11,851 nt of DNA from NCBI GenBank assembly GCA_024400275.1, contig JAKSMY010000053.1, positions 1 to 11,851 of the forward strand, written 5' to 3'. Below are positions 1-8,303 of this stretch, one piece after another. Within the stretch, counting starts at the first letter, position 1, and each line of letters begins with the position of its first letter. The DNA comes from Paludibacteraceae bacterium. GTDB lineage: Bacteria > Bacteroidota > Bacteroidia > Bacteroidales > Paludibacteraceae. The notes beneath the pieces were generated by a model that worked only from the letters and a program-made list of their open reading frames with translations, was not told the DNA's origin and did no database searches. The position numbers and the translations under genes are program-made.

Positions 1-16
1 CACTTTATTATTCGGC

Positions 17-266
17 TTTCGGCATTCTCCGTTTATTCAATATTCACATATATACGGCACAAAAAAAGCGTGAACTTTCGTTCGCTTCATTTGATTACCA
101 GAGGTCTTCGACTACCTTACAATTTCAAATGTACGCACAAAAACTCACGCAACAGCGCGAGCGTGCAAAACCGTACTTGAAATTGTAATAATTACTGAAA
201 AGTGTCGAAGTTTTCTAGTAATCAAGTTGGGCTTACTACGCTATATCTTACTATGTCTTTGCAGGG
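17..266 (-). ncRNA. Structured leader or small RNA, left copy (3' part), unassigned family
   Basis: Read on the minus strand, this stretch folds into nested perfect helices. 218-225 pairs with 91-98 (8 bp), 204-210 with 106-112 (7 bp), 177-188 with 117-128 (12 bp), 172-176 with 131-135 (5 bp) and 161-165 with 146-150 (5 bp). A terminator-like hairpin (67-86) with a run of U follows, then GGAGAATGCCGAAA (30-17), identical to a 14-mer at 11643-11656. The same order of elements occurs in the RNA at 11337-11621, so I infer a shared family. The 5' part probably lies beyond the rhuM fragment, at 777-840. No protein is supported here. Whether it is a cis leader for a gene left of the window or a free small RNA cannot be seen. 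I could not match it to a named family; Rfam families of Bacteroidales RNAs should be compared. Confidence 0.55.
61..86 (-). terminator. Terminator or attenuator hairpin of the left RNA
   Basis: On the minus strand AGCG-AAC, a GAAA loop, then GTT-CA-CGCT form a stem with a two-base bulge, followed directly by seven U (plus-strand A run 61-67). It aligns with the hairpin at 11590-11612 of the right RNA. The conserved 14-mer lies about 30 nt downstream, so the hairpin may act as an attenuator rather than the end of a gene. Confidence 0.5.
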
Positions 267-282
267 TCATGCCCTGCGGGAG
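267..282. repeat. 16-bp direct repeat, copy 1
   Basis: TCATGCCCTGCGGGAG occurs here and, identically and in the same orientation, at 777-792, 510 bp away. The two copies bracket the broken rhuM-like gene. At this copy GCAGGG (261-266) and CCCTGC (272-277) also form a 6-bp inverted repeat, which is absent at the other copy. It could be a target-site or attachment-site duplication, or two copies of a dispersed repeat. Confidence 0.6.
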
Positions 283-306
283 AGATTAATTTCCTTTTTC
301 CTTATA

Positions 307-763
307 TCATTTTATTTGTTTCAATATCTCTTCGGGATTAATTCCCATTTGACTAATGGCACTCAGATGATTGCCCATTGCATTTAACGAATGACCACAA
401 TGATACATCGTGTCATCAATAATCAGCCAACGGTCGTGACTTTTATTCTTCCATTGATGCACCTCAATATGCTCTTTGCCTTTTTCTGCATCGTGGGTTG
501 CCATTAAAATAGAAATCAATACTTCTTTCCACTTGTCGATTCCCCTCTAAACGAACTACTCTAATTTTTTGAGCAGTTGCTCCAACCGGTAATTCATTTG
601 ACTTGTAAATCTCTTTAATGTGGTATGTGATATTGTTTTCTTTTACTCCAAACAAGATCGCCATCTGTTGCTGACTAAGCCAAACAGATTCATTCTCCAC
701 TTTCACCTCCAAACGAATATCATCATTGGGCTGGTATAATACTATTTCATTTTGTTCATCCAT
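307..763 (-). pseudogene. Broken RhuM / ORF6N-type gene with internal deletion and frameshift
   Basis: The first reading frame (763 down to about 520) encodes about 85 residues resembling the N-terminus of the 'virulence RhuM family': EIVLYQPNDDIRLEVKVEN, then a winged-helix-like WLSQQQMAILFGVKENNIT segment, ending at VERSIDFY. The usual continuation (NLDxIISVGYRVNS) is missing. The frame runs into unrelated residues and stops at 464. An overlapping frame (519 to 307) encodes a C-terminal piece, HDRWLIIDDTMYHCGHSLN, like the HDRFLIID...YHxGASLKDLG end of RhuM/ORF6N proteins. That pattern recalls a phospholipase D-type HKD motif with R for K. Intact relatives are about 300 or more residues, so roughly half is gone. 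The gene has a good upstream promoter (846-877) and lies between 16-bp direct repeats. Such genes are typical accessory cargo near mobile elements. It is very unlikely to make an active protein. Confidence 0.7.
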
Positions 764-776
764 ATATTTTATAGAC

Positions 777-792
777 TCATGCCCTGCGGGAG
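777..792. repeat. 16-bp direct repeat, copy 2
   Basis: Identical to 267-282. It sits 13 bp upstream (minus-strand sense) of the rhuM-like start codon, between that start and the minus-strand promoter. Flanking bases differ from those of copy 1. Confidence 0.6.
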
Positions 793-845
793 TGGTTATA
801 TTCGGTTGCTTATAGAATTTTAATATACTCTTCCAAAGAGTGCCA

Positions 846-877
846 CAAAATTACAACATTTTTTTTATATACGCAAA
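846..877 (-). promoter_or_regulatory. Bacteroidetes-type promoter, minus strand, diverging from alaS
   Basis: On the minus strand TTTG (877-874) is followed after 20 bp by TAATTTTG (853-846), a perfect TTTG-N20-TAnnTTTG match. Transcription would start near 840 and run left through the 16-bp repeat, the rhuM fragment and the left RNA element. The original target may be the left RNA, as the equivalent right RNA has the same promoter arrangement. Confidence 0.7.
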
Positions 878-914
878 CTTTTTAAATGGAAAATGGAAAA
901 TAGAGAAGGGATTT

Positions 915-946
915 TTTGCGTATTCCAAATTTTTTTTGTATCTTTG
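915..946 (+). promoter_or_regulatory. Promoter of the alaS operon
   Basis: TTTG (915-918), 20 bp, TATCTTTG (939-946) fit the Bacteroidetes sigma-ABfr consensus exactly. The start of transcription should fall near 950-954, giving a leader of only about 25 nt before the alaS ATG. It is back to back with the minus-strand promoter at 846-877, with the two -33 boxes about 37 bp apart. Confidence 0.8.
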
Positions 947-976
947 CACGCGGAAATGAAATAACTAACCCACAAT

Positions 977-3598
977 ATGACAAGTAAAGAAATTCGTAAA
1001 TCCTTTTTGGACTTTTTTGCAAGCAAACAACACCAAATAGTGCCTTCGGCACCGATGGTAATAAAAGATGACCCGACACTGATGTTCACCAATGCCGGCA
1101 TGAACCCGTGGAAAGGTATCATCTTGGGCAATGACCCAATCAAATACCCCCGTGTAGCCGACAGCCAAAAATGTCTGCGCGTCAGCGGTAAACATAACGA
1201 TTTGGAGGAAGTGGGACACGATACCTACCACCACACCATGTTCGAAATGCTCGGCAACTGGTCCTTCGGCGACTACTTCAAAGCCGAAGCCATTGACTTT
1301 GCTTGGGAATATATTGTAGATGTACTGAAAATAGACCCTGCTAATCTCTACGCTACCGTCTTTGAGGGCAATCCCGAAGAGGGACTGGGACGCGACGACG
1401 AGGCAGCCGCCATCTGGGAGAAGCACCTGCCTAAAGACCACATCATCAACGGCAACAAGCATGACAATTTCTGGGAGATGGGCGATACGGGACCTTGCGG
1501 ACCTTGCTCGGAGATACACGTAGATAGCCGTAGTGCAGCCGAGAAAGCCCAAGTGCCCGGACGCGAATTGGTCAACAAAGACCACCCGCAGGTGATTGAG
1601 ATTTGGAACATCGTCTTTATGCAGTTCAACCGCAAGGCAGACGGCTCGCTGGAACCGCTTGCCAAGAAAGTGATAGATACCGGTATGGGCTTTGAGCGTT
1701 TGGTCCGCACCATACAGGGCAAGCAGAGTAACTACGATACGGACGTGTTCCAACCGATGTTGCACCGCATCGGTGAACTGACAGGTAGCACCTACGGCAA
1801 GGACGAGAATACGGACATCGCTATGCGCGTGATAGCCGACCATATACGTACCATCGCCTTTGCCATCACGGACGGGCAACTGCCTTCAAACGAAAAAGCC
1901 GGCTATGTCATTCGCCGTATCTTGCGCCGTGCCGTACGTTACGGATATACGTTCCTGAACCAGCGCGAGGCGTTCCTGTATAAACTCGTTCCCCAACTAA
2001 TCGCCGACATGGGCGAGGCATACCCTGAACTTAAGAAACAGGAACAGCAGATAACGCCCGTCATCAAAGCCGAAGAAGAAGCCTTCCTCAAGACACTTGA
2101 CAAAGGTATAGGTCTGCTGGATAAACTGATGGCGGAAGCACGCAAAGCCGGCAAGACAGAGATAAGCGGCGTAGATGTGTTCACACTCAAAGACACCTAC
2201 GGATTCCCCTTGGATCTGACCGAACTTATCCTGCGCGAGAACAATATGACCACCAACGAGGACGAGTATAACCGCGCGCTGGAACACCAGAAAGAGATGG
2301 GGCGCAGTGCCAATAAACAGGACTTGGGCGACTGGACGGTGTTGGCAGAAGGCGATACCGAATTTGTGGGCTATGACCAACTGGAATGTGAGGCACATAT
2401 ACTCAAATACCGCAAGGTTTCACAAAAGGGTAAAGATTTCTACCAAATCGTGCTGGACAAGACACCTTTCTATGCCGAGATGGGCGGTGAAGTAGGAGAC
2501 ACGGGAGAGTTGAAAGTGGGAAGTGAAAAGTTGAAAGTTATTGATACGAAGCGCGAGAACGGGTTGCCTATGCACATTGTAGAGGACTTGCCCTCTTCAT
2601 TCAAAGTTCAAAACTTAAAATTGACAGCTACCGTAGATGCCGAGCGTCGTCACGCTATCATGTGCAACCACACGGCAACACATATATTGGACTACTGCTT
2701 GCGCGAAGTGTTGGGCAAACATATTGAGCAAAAGGGTAGTTTGGTAACGGCAGAGAGTCTGCGTTTTGATTTCTCACACTTCCAGAAAGTAACCCCTGAA
2801 GAACTGCGCCAAGTGGAGCAGATGGCGAACGATTTTATCCGTCAGGATTATCCTTTGGACGAACATCGCGACATGCCTATAGCCGATGCCAAAGCGATGG
2901 GCGCGATTGCCCTCTTTGGCGAGAAATACGGCGACCGTGTGCGTGTAGTTAAATATGGTCCCAGCATAGAGTTGTGTGGCGGTTGCCATGTCGGTTCGAC
3001 AGGACACATCGGTTCCGTACGCATTATCATGGAGACCTCCGTGGCAGCCGGAGTACGCCGTATAGAGGCGGTTACGGCTAAAGCAGCCGAGCAGGTATAT
3101 GAACAGGAGGCGGACACTTTGCAACAAGCCAAAGACTTGTTCAATAATACCAAGGACCTTGTCGGTGCTATCCAAAAACTGCAAGACGAATTGGCTGCCA
3201 CCAAAAAACATGTAGAGGAATTAGAAGCCGCCGCCATGGCAGAAAAAGCCAAGGCATTGTTGGCACAAGTGCAAGAAATGAATGGCTGTAAAGTGCTGCA
3301 ACTGCAAGGCGAGTACCCTGCTAACTTTGCACGTGATATAGTGCCTATGCTCAAGCAGCAGTTCGATACCGAACGTTTTGCCCTGTTGGCTGCTACGCAA
3401 TGCGAGGGTAAACCTGCATTGACCGTTTACCTCAGCCAGCCACTTGTGGCGGAAGGCAAGAGTGCCGGCAATATAATCAAGGCTTGCGCCAAACTGATAC
3501 AAGGTGGCGGTGGCGGACAAGCGGCTTTGGCTACAGCCGGCGGTCGTGATGTGAACGGCTTGGCTGCTGCAATGAACGAAATGGTCGAGAGTTTATAG
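977..3598 (+). CDS. alaS: Alanine--tRNA ligase (AlaRS)
   Basis: Cytoplasmic class II synthetase that charges tRNA-Ala with alanine and hydrolyses mischarged Ser/Gly-tRNA-Ala. At 873 residues it is full length. The aminoacylation core begins with [20 protein letters not shown] and includes [14 protein letters not shown]. The editing domain shows the zinc-binding HTATH (565-569) and CGGCH (667-671) motifs. A C-Ala domain with a coiled-coil stretch (about 720-760) ends in a glycine-rich QGGGGGQ segment. The start is well placed about 25 nt after the predicted transcription start, and the N-terminus aligns with the family. It is first in a six-gene operon; gtrA follows after 10 bp. Residues 511-521 and 540-548 are encoded by low-complexity GTTGAAAGT / TTCAAAGTTCAAAACTT-type DNA that looks like intergenic repeat sequence absorbed in frame between the core and the editing domain. 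This is unlikely to disturb catalysis. Confidence 0.97.
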   Translation: MTSKEIRKSFLDFFASKQHQIVPSAPMVIKDDPTLMFTNAGMNPWKGIILGNDPIKYPRVADSQKCLRVSGKHNDLEEVGHDTYHHTMFEMLGNWSFGDYFKAEAIDFAWEYIVDVLKIDPANLYATVFEGNPEEGLGRDDEAAAIWEKHLPKDHIINGNKHDNFWEMGDTGPCGPCSEIHVDSRSAAEKAQVPGRELVNKDHPQVIEIWNIVFMQFNRKADGSLEPLAKKVIDTGMGFERLVRTIQGKQSNYDTDVFQPMLHRIGELTGSTYGKDENTDIAMRVIADHIRTIAFAITDGQLPSNEKAGYVIRRILRRAVRYGYTFLNQREAFLYKLVPQLIADMGEAYPELKKQEQQITPVIKAEEEAFLKTLDKGIGLLDKLMAEARKAGKTEISGVDVFTLKDTYGFPLDLTELILRENNMTTNEDEYNRALEHQKEMGRSANKQDLGDWTVLAEGDTEFVGYDQLECEAHILKYRKVSQKGKDFYQIVLDKTPFYAEMGGEVGDTGELKVGSEKLKVIDTKRENGLPMHIVEDLPSSFKVQNLKLTATVDAERRHAIMCNHTATHILDYCLREVLGKHIEQKGSLVTAESLRFDFSHFQKVTPEELRQVEQMANDFIRQDYPLDEHRDMPIADAKAMGAIALFGEKYGDRVRVVKYGPSIELCGGCHVGSTGHIGSVRIIMETSVAAGVRRIEAVTAKAAEQVYEQEADTLQQAKDLFNNTKDLVGAIQKLQDELAATKKHVEELEAAAMAEKAKALLAQVQEMNGCKVLQLQGEYPANFARDIVPMLKQQFDTERFALLAATQCEGKPALTVYLSQPLVAEGKSAGNIIKACAKLIQGGGGGQAALATAGGRDVNGLAAAMNEMVESL
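2507..2623 (+). repeat. Repeat-like low-complexity tracts inside alaS
   Basis: Two short tracts, 2507-2539 (AGTTGAAAGT units, twice) and 2596-2623 (TTCAAAGTTCAAAACTTAAA core), have the A/T-rich, roughly 7-bp periodic composition of spacer repeats and differ from the GC-richer codon use around them. They encode [11 protein letters not shown] and FKVQNLKL and keep the frame open. Calling them absorbed repeats is inference. Confidence 0.35.
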
Positions 3599-3608
3599 TC
3601 CGTAGTTG

Positions 3609-4061
3609 ATGAAATTAAACGATATACCCTCTAAATTGCCTAGTGCCCACCTGCCGGAGAAGGTGAAGAATGCCCTTCGGTTTATGGTGATAGGTGGCAT
3701 AGGAATGTTTGTGCAGGAGTGGTTTTTCTGCCTTGTGATGTGGCTGATGGACCAACCTGTCAAGGATTCCTTGCTCTACTATATTGCCTTTGCCCTGGGC
3801 AATATATTGGAGATGATTCCGAACTATTTTGCCACTAACTGGTACACATTCCAGACCCGTCCCAATTTGACCAATGCAGGCGGTTTTATCTTGGCACGTG
3901 GCATCAACTTGGTGCTGCAAATGGTGTTCCTGCCTTTCGTGCTGCGTTTGCTGCCGGATGCCAACAATACGATTATCACGTACGTGGTCATCTTTGTGGC
4001 AGGTATAGTGAACTTCTTGATACAATATATCTTCTTCAAGAAACCCGACAACACAAAATAG
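3609..4061 (+). CDS. GtrA-like small membrane protein
   Basis: A 150-residue inner-membrane protein of the GtrA type (four-helix family found with bactoprenol-linked sugar transfer and teichoic/arabinogalactan pathways). Hydrophobic helices are seen at about residues 24-46, 55-71, 92-115 and 121-143, with the family features FMVIGGIGMFVQ in helix 1, NYFATNWYTF after helix 2, and a basic C-terminus after NFLIQYIFFKK. The ATG at 3609 is preferred; an in-frame TTG one codon upstream is unnecessary. It starts 10 bp after alaS and ends 6 bp before the guanine deaminase gene, so translation is probably coupled. No glycosyltransferase gene is adjacent, so the usual partner is not visible and the substrate is unknown. 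Confidence 0.85.
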   Translation: MKLNDIPSKLPSAHLPEKVKNALRFMVIGGIGMFVQEWFFCLVMWLMDQPVKDSLLYYIAFALGNILEMIPNYFATNWYTFQTRPNLTNAGGFILARGINLVLQMVFLPFVLRLLPDANNTIITYVVIFVAGIVNFLIQYIFFKKPDNTK

Positions 4062-4067
4062 AGCCTT

Positions 4068-5345
4068 ATGAAAATCTATCGCGCCAACCTGATTGACACA
4101 CCTACTAAAGATGTTTTCCGAGTACTGAAGCACGGCTATATAGCCGTAGAGGACACCGGTACAATTTATGGCACTTATTCCGACCTTCCGGACGAATTGA
4201 AATCGTTCCCGGTAGAGGATTTGGGCGACCAGATGATGATACCCGGTTTCTGCGACATGCACGTACATGCACCTCAGTACCGCAATATGGGTTTGGCACT
4301 GGATTTGGAGTTGTTGCCGTGGCTGAACACCTACACTTTTCCCGAAGAATCCAAGTTTATAGATCTGAAGTATGCCGAACATATCTATCGCCGTTTTGTG
4401 CATGAATTATGGATGCAAGGCACGATGCGTAGTGTTGTTTTTGCAACGGTACATTATCCTGCCACGAAATTATTGGCAGACTTGTTGGTTGATTCGGGTT
4501 TGAGCAGCATGGTAGGGCAGGTTGGCATGAACCGTAACTGTCCCGAATATCTGAGTAATACGACGGAAACGATTGTACAGGGTATTCGTGACCTTGATGC
4601 CTATCTCAAGCAGAAAAGCCCTGACGGACATGTGCGTACTATTGTTACGCCTCGTTTTGTACCCACCTGCTCCGATGAAATGATGCGCCGGTTGGGCTTA
4701 TTAGCCAAAGAGTTGAATCTGAATGTGCAGTCGCACCTGAGCGAAAACCGTTCGGAGATAGCATGGGTCAAGGAATTAGCCCCCGAATCGGAATGTTACG
4801 GAGACGTTTATAACCGGTTCGGCTTGTTTGGACAGCAACCGACACTTATGGCGCATTGTGTTCATTCCGAAGGCAAAGAATTGGAGATGATTAAACGTCA
4901 AAACGTGGTGGTGGTACACTGTCCGATGTCGAATATGAACCTTGGCTCAGGATTGGCTCCTATCCGTCATTTCCTTGATTGCGGTGTACACGTGGCATTG
5001 GGAACGGACGTGTCAGGAGGACATAATATGTCTATGCTCCGTGCTATTCAGTATGCCATACAAGTAAGTAAGTATTACTACGGCATATCGGGGGGTAAAG
5101 CGTCTTTCTTAAGCCAAAGTGAGGCTTTTTACCTTGCCACTACGGCAGGCGGCTCGTTCTTCGGCAAAGTAGGGTGTTTCAACCCGGGCTATGCGTTTGA
5201 TGCGCTTGTTATAGATGACCATTACCTGAACTATGACAACTACACCTTGGAACAACGTCTGGAACGTTATTTCTATCTTGGTGACGACCGTGATATAAAA
5301 CGCCGGTTCTGCAACGGCAAAGAACTATGCGAACCGAAGATGTAA
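4068..5345 (+). CDS. guaD: Guanine deaminase, amidohydrolase family
   Basis: Predicted zinc-dependent cytoplasmic enzyme hydrolysing guanine to xanthine and ammonia (purine salvage and catabolism). The 425 residues have the full amidohydrolase pattern: metal site MHVH (H65, H67) after PGFCD, SHLSE (H223, E226), AHCVH (H263, H266) and the catalytic aspartate in GTDVSGG (D314). The HAPQYRNMG segment after the first metal site and the SHLSEN motif favour guanine deaminase over other amidohydrolases such as chlorohydrolases or adenosine/cytosine deaminases. The C-terminus has the small beta-sandwich strand FDALVIDD usual for the fold. It begins 6 bp after the GtrA-like gene and overlaps the next gene by 19 bp. 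The family call is firm; the exact substrate is inferred from motifs. Confidence 0.88.
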   Translation: MKIYRANLIDTPTKDVFRVLKHGYIAVEDTGTIYGTYSDLPDELKSFPVEDLGDQMMIPGFCDMHVHAPQYRNMGLALDLELLPWLNTYTFPEESKFIDLKYAEHIYRRFVHELWMQGTMRSVVFATVHYPATKLLADLLVDSGLSSMVGQVGMNRNCPEYLSNTTETIVQGIRDLDAYLKQKSPDGHVRTIVTPRFVPTCSDEMMRRLGLLAKELNLNVQSHLSENRSEIAWVKELAPESECYGDVYNRFGLFGQQPTLMAHCVHSEGKELEMIKRQNVVVVHCPMSNMNLGSGLAPIRHFLDCGVHVALGTDVSGGHNMSMLRAIQYAIQVSKYYYGISGGKASFLSQSEAFYLATTAGGSFFGKVGCFNPGYAFDALVIDDHYLNYDNYTLEQRLERYFYLGDDRDIKRRFCNGKELCEPKM

Positions 5346-5956
5346 CCGATAACCGGCCCTTATCCTGGTACTTGGCAAAGGAACAGGAAGTGGCAGTGTC
5401 CGTGCAGGAAGATACCTTCTTTACTTGGATAGCCCCGCCAACTGTTATCTACGGTTTCCATCAGGTGCAGGAACAGGAAATGAATATCGCTTATTGCCAA
5501 GAACACGGTATAGCAATGATTCAACGGCATAGCGGCGGAGGGTGTGTATATGCCGATAGGGGTAATGTGATGCTGTCGTTCATCAGTCCCGATACCCATA
5601 GCGAACAGGTGTTTGCGAACTTTATCGAACTTGTGGCTGCGGCTCTGCGCCAGATGGGATACCCTGCCGTAACGACGGAACATAATGATATATTGGTGGA
5701 CGGACATAAAGTCAGCGGCAGTGCATGTCAGGCACTCAAAAATGCCACTATCGTACATTCAACGATGCTGTATGATGTGGATTTCGATGTGTTGCAGCAG
5801 GCATTAACACCGTCCAAAGAAAAACTGGAGAAACATGCCGTGCAGTCGGTACGGCAACGCGTAATGAACTTAAAAACGGTAAACGATATAGGTACTACGG
5901 AGCAATTCCGGCAGACCTTGCAGCAAATGATTATCAATCTCGGGGGACAGATTTAG
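5327..5956 (+). CDS. Lipoate--protein ligase, short form (BPL/LplA catalytic domain)
   Basis: A 209-residue protein with only the catalytic domain of the lipoate/biotin ligase family. It should activate lipoate (or octanoate) with ATP and transfer it to lysines of 2-oxoacid dehydrogenase E2 or glycine-cleavage H proteins. The binding-loop motif reads [20 protein letters not shown] (66-85). The family usually has RR before xSGGG; here the first R is Q. The active-site lysine lies in HKVSGSAC (K128), after HNDI. E. coli LplA is about 338 residues with a C-terminal accessory domain that is absent here, as in many Bacteroidetes homologues. The 5327 start overlaps guaD by 19 bp but is needed to keep the [11 protein letters not shown] segment typical of these proteins. 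A scavenging or amidotransferase-like role cannot be separated by sequence. Confidence 0.85.
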   Translation: MRTEDVTDNRPLSWYLAKEQEVAVSVQEDTFFTWIAPPTVIYGFHQVQEQEMNIAYCQEHGIAMIQRHSGGGCVYADRGNVMLSFISPDTHSEQVFANFIELVAAALRQMGYPAVTTEHNDILVDGHKVSGSACQALKNATIVHSTMLYDVDFDVLQQALTPSKEKLEKHAVQSVRQRVMNLKTVNDIGTTEQFRQTLQQMIINLGGQI

Positions 5957-5991
5957 TCAACTTGCAACCCCCATTTAAAAGAAATGCTAAA

Positions 5992-7227
5992 ATGAAAACG
6001 TATTTATTCTCTTCTGAATCGGTGTCTGAAGGACACCCGGACAAAGTCGCTGACCAAATCAGCGACGCCGTACTTGACAATTTCTTAGCGCAAGACCCTG
6101 AATGTCACGTGGCTTGTGAAACGATGGTTACCACAGGTCAGGTCATTGTGGCAGGTGAAGTGAAAGCCCGGTGCTACGTGGATATACCTTCCGTGGTGCG
6201 CCAGACAATTTGTCGGATAGGTTACAACAAAGCCGAGTATATGTTTGAAGCCAATAGTTGCGGTATCTTGCAGGCTTTGCATGAGCAGTCTGCCGATATT
6301 GACCGCGGCGTAACACAAGCAGATAAACTTACGCAGGGTGCCGGCGACCAGGGGATGATGTTCGGATATGCCACCAACGAGACCGAGAGTTATATGCCTC
6401 TGACGCTTGATTTGGCGCACACCTTAGTTTACACACTCGCGCGCATACGCAAGGAAGGCAGGCAAATGACCTATCTGCGTCCGGATACCAAGTCACAGGT
6501 AACGATTGAATACAATGGCAAAAATGAGCCTGTGCGGTTAGATACTGTCGTTGTTTCTACACAACATGACGAGGGTGTATCGCAAGCACAAATCAAACAG
6601 GATATACAAAATATTCTCCTGCCGGAGGTTGCCCGTCGTGACAAACATTACGGCGAGTTGTTAAAAGGTGATTTTAAGTTACTGGTCAACCCGACAGGTA
6701 ATTTTGTGATAGGAGGCCCTCATGGCGATACGGGTTTGACGGGACGTAAGATAATCGTAGATACGTACGGTGGTCGCGGCGCGCACGGCGGAGGTGCCTT
6801 CTCGGGCAAAGATCCCAGCAAGGTAGATCGTTCGGCGGCTTATATGGCTCGTTATATAGCCAAGAATATGGTTGCAGCCGGTGTGTCAAAGGAGATGCTC
6901 GTGCAGATTAGTTATGCCATCGGCGTAGCGGAGCCGGTTAGTTTATGTGTCAATACCTTTGGTACAGGTGTAGCGGCAGACGATGTGATTGCCAATAAGA
7001 TAGGTCAACTTTTTGACCTGCGTCCGGGGGCTATTGAAACAACGCTCAACCTGCGCCAACCGATGTATGAGGAGACCGCGGCTTACGGTCATTTCGGCCG
7101 CAAAAACGAAGTGGTGACCAAGACTTTCAAAGACGAGAACGGCAAGACGATTAAACGCAGCGTGGAACTATTTACATGGGAGAAACTGGACCGTGTAGCA
7201 GATATTAAAAAATCCTTTAATCTATGA
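5992..7227 (+). CDS. metK: S-adenosylmethionine synthetase (methionine adenosyltransferase)
   Basis: Makes SAM from methionine and ATP in the cytoplasm, releasing phosphate and diphosphate. The 411 residues show the ATP-site HPDK (15-18), the GAGDQG signature (116-121), the [16 protein letters not shown] segment and the phosphate-binding [16 protein letters not shown] loop. The start at [18 protein letters not shown] matches the family; a longer reading from a TTG at 5962 adds ten residues with no family support. The gene lies 35 bp after the lipoate ligase and overlaps lspA by four bases (ATGA). No SAM riboswitch is visible in the short spacer, so expression should follow the alaS promoter. 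Confidence 0.97.
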   Translation: MKTYLFSSESVSEGHPDKVADQISDAVLDNFLAQDPECHVACETMVTTGQVIVAGEVKARCYVDIPSVVRQTICRIGYNKAEYMFEANSCGILQALHEQSADIDRGVTQADKLTQGAGDQGMMFGYATNETESYMPLTLDLAHTLVYTLARIRKEGRQMTYLRPDTKSQVTIEYNGKNEPVRLDTVVVSTQHDEGVSQAQIKQDIQNILLPEVARRDKHYGELLKGDFKLLVNPTGNFVIGGPHGDTGLTGRKIIVDTYGGRGAHGGGAFSGKDPSKVDRSAAYMARYIAKNMVAAGVSKEMLVQISYAIGVAEPVSLCVNTFGTGVAADDVIANKIGQLFDLRPGAIETTLNLRQPMYEETAAYGHFGRKNEVVTKTFKDENGKTIKRSVELFTWEKLDRVADIKKSFNL

Positions 7228-8117
7228 AACAGAAACAGACCGTTTTATTCGCCGGAATAGTTGTGGTGGCAGTGGTGTTGGATCAACTGCTTAAACTGTA
7301 TATTCATAGCCATTTTATGTTGGGCGAGTCGCGCGAGATACTGCCTTTTTTCCAACTATGCTATATCGAAAACGACGGTATGGCATTTGGAATAGAGTGG
7401 TTTAACAAGATTTTTCTTACCTTCTTCCGTATAGCAGCGGTAGGTTTATTGGGTTGGTACACGCATACATTAATCACCAAGCGGGAAACGCGTACGTCTT
7501 ATTTGGCAATGGTTGCATTGGTTACCGCCGGTGCATTGGGCAATATAATAGATTGTGTGTTCTATGGCAAATTATTCGGTTATGCCGGTTGGTTCTATGG
7601 CCGAGTGATAGATATGTTGTATTTCCCGCTGATTACCGATTCGGCAGGGGAATGTATCTTCTTCCAGCCGGTTTTTAACCTTGCGGACAGTTGTATCACG
7701 GTGGCAGTAATCTGCATATTGATTTGGTTTAGAAAGGACCTCGATGAATCGCTTAACAAGAAAACAGAGAATAGAGAACGTTTGTCTTTTATGTGTTGTC
7801 TTTTGTCTGTTATCTGTCTATTGCCAGGCTGTCGTCCGAGAAACGTCCTCTCGCCCCAACAGATGGAGGATATCTTTGTTGATTTGCACACGGCAGACGG
7901 AGTGCTTCAGGAATTAGGCTATAATTACGGTCACGATGAGGAGTTACGTGGCTATTACCAGTCTGTTTTGCGCCAGCACGGCACGACTCAGGCGCAGTTT
8001 GATTCGTCTTTGGTGTGGTACACGGCGCACCCTGCTATCTTTGACAAAATATACCCAAAAGTGCTGGAACGTTTGCAGCAACAGGTGGATAATTATACGG
8101 TAGAAGAGGAAAAATAA
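7224..8117 (+). CDS. lspA: Lipoprotein signal peptidase fused to a DUF4296-type lipoprotein
   Basis: Residues 1-180 are LspA, the inner-membrane aspartyl peptidase that cuts the signal peptide of diacylated prolipoproteins. Helices lie at about 7-25, 62-82, 94-110 and 150-169. The catalytic aspartates are D110 in GNIID (the usual R after D is C) and D155 in FNLADS. In the same frame, with no stop, follow a charged linker (KKTENRER) and a second signal-like segment, [14 protein letters not shown], with a lipobox (LPG then C203), then about 95 residues of DUF4296 type ([20 protein letters not shown]). In other Bacteroidetes these are usually separate neighbouring genes. A separate start at ATG 7791 would give a lipoprotein with no basic n-region. 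The fusion would put the lipobox at the periplasmic face, where LspA itself could cut it. Real fusion, recent stop loss or sequence error are all possible. It is the last gene of the alaS operon. Confidence 0.88.
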   Translation: MKQKQTVLFAGIVVVAVVLDQLLKLYIHSHFMLGESREILPFFQLCYIENDGMAFGIEWFNKIFLTFFRIAAVGLLGWYTHTLITKRETRTSYLAMVALVTAGALGNIIDCVFYGKLFGYAGWFYGRVIDMLYFPLITDSAGECIFFQPVFNLADSCITVAVICILIWFRKDLDESLNKKTENRERLSFMCCLLSVICLLPGCRPRNVLSPQQMEDIFVDLHTADGVLQELGYNYGHDEELRGYYQSVLRQHGTTQAQFDSSLVWYTAHPAIFDKIYPKVLERLQQQVDNYTVEEEK

Positions 8118-8135
8118 TAAAAAAGTGTAGAAAAA

Positions 8136-8167
8136 TTTGTTTTTCTCAAAAAAAAGTTGTAATTTTG
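8136..8167 (+). promoter_or_regulatory. Promoter of the rplM-rpsI-rpsB-tsf operon
   Basis: TTTG (8136-8139), 20 bp, TAATTTTG (8160-8167) match the Bacteroidetes consensus. Transcription should begin near 8171-8175. The promoter starts 19 bp after the previous stop codon. No terminator hairpin is seen between, so read-through from the alaS operon is likely. Confidence 0.8.
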
Positions 8168-8171
8168 CACG

Positions 8172-8303
8172 CTTTTTCGGCGTGATACGCCAAATATTAA
8201 CAATCGCCAAGTTGGGCAGTGGGTTGCAACCGTGCATTGCGCACCGTTAACCGTCAACCGTAAAAGATGTCTGTCGGCTTGGTCATATAATTAAACAAAA
8301 CAA
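8172..8303 (+). promoter_or_regulatory. Long 5' leader of rplM, possible ribosomal-protein autoregulatory leader
   Basis: About 130 nt separate the predicted transcription start from the rplM ATG, much longer than the roughly 25-nt alaS leader. It holds a hairpin GGCGT-GAT-ACGCC (8179-8191), the palindrome GGTTGCAACC (8222-8231), a GTGC/GCAC hairpin (8233-8245) and four ACCGT units (8229, 8243, 8250, 8257), the last three at 7-bp intervals. L13 operons in other bacteria have feedback leaders to which the L13 protein binds. That this one does so is inference. Confidence 0.4.

Noticed and set aside
261..277. GCAGGG/CCCTGC inverted repeat as a terminator
   Set aside because: No T-run follows on either strand and the second copy of the neighbouring direct repeat lacks it.
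202..387. 61-residue plus-strand frame near the left end
   Set aside because: It overlaps the structured RNA and the opposite-strand rhuM fragment and resembles nothing known.
965..1879. 304-residue open frame on the minus strand inside alaS
   Set aside because: It is antisense to strongly conserved alaS sequence, shows no family motifs and arises from the codon composition of the real gene.
3615..4403. 262-residue minus-strand frame across the GtrA-like gene and guaD
   Set aside because: It spans two well-supported plus-strand genes and has no recognisable domain.
5962..5991. Ten-residue N-terminal extension of metK from a TTG
   Set aside because: The family begins at [18 protein letters not shown]; the extra residues have no support.
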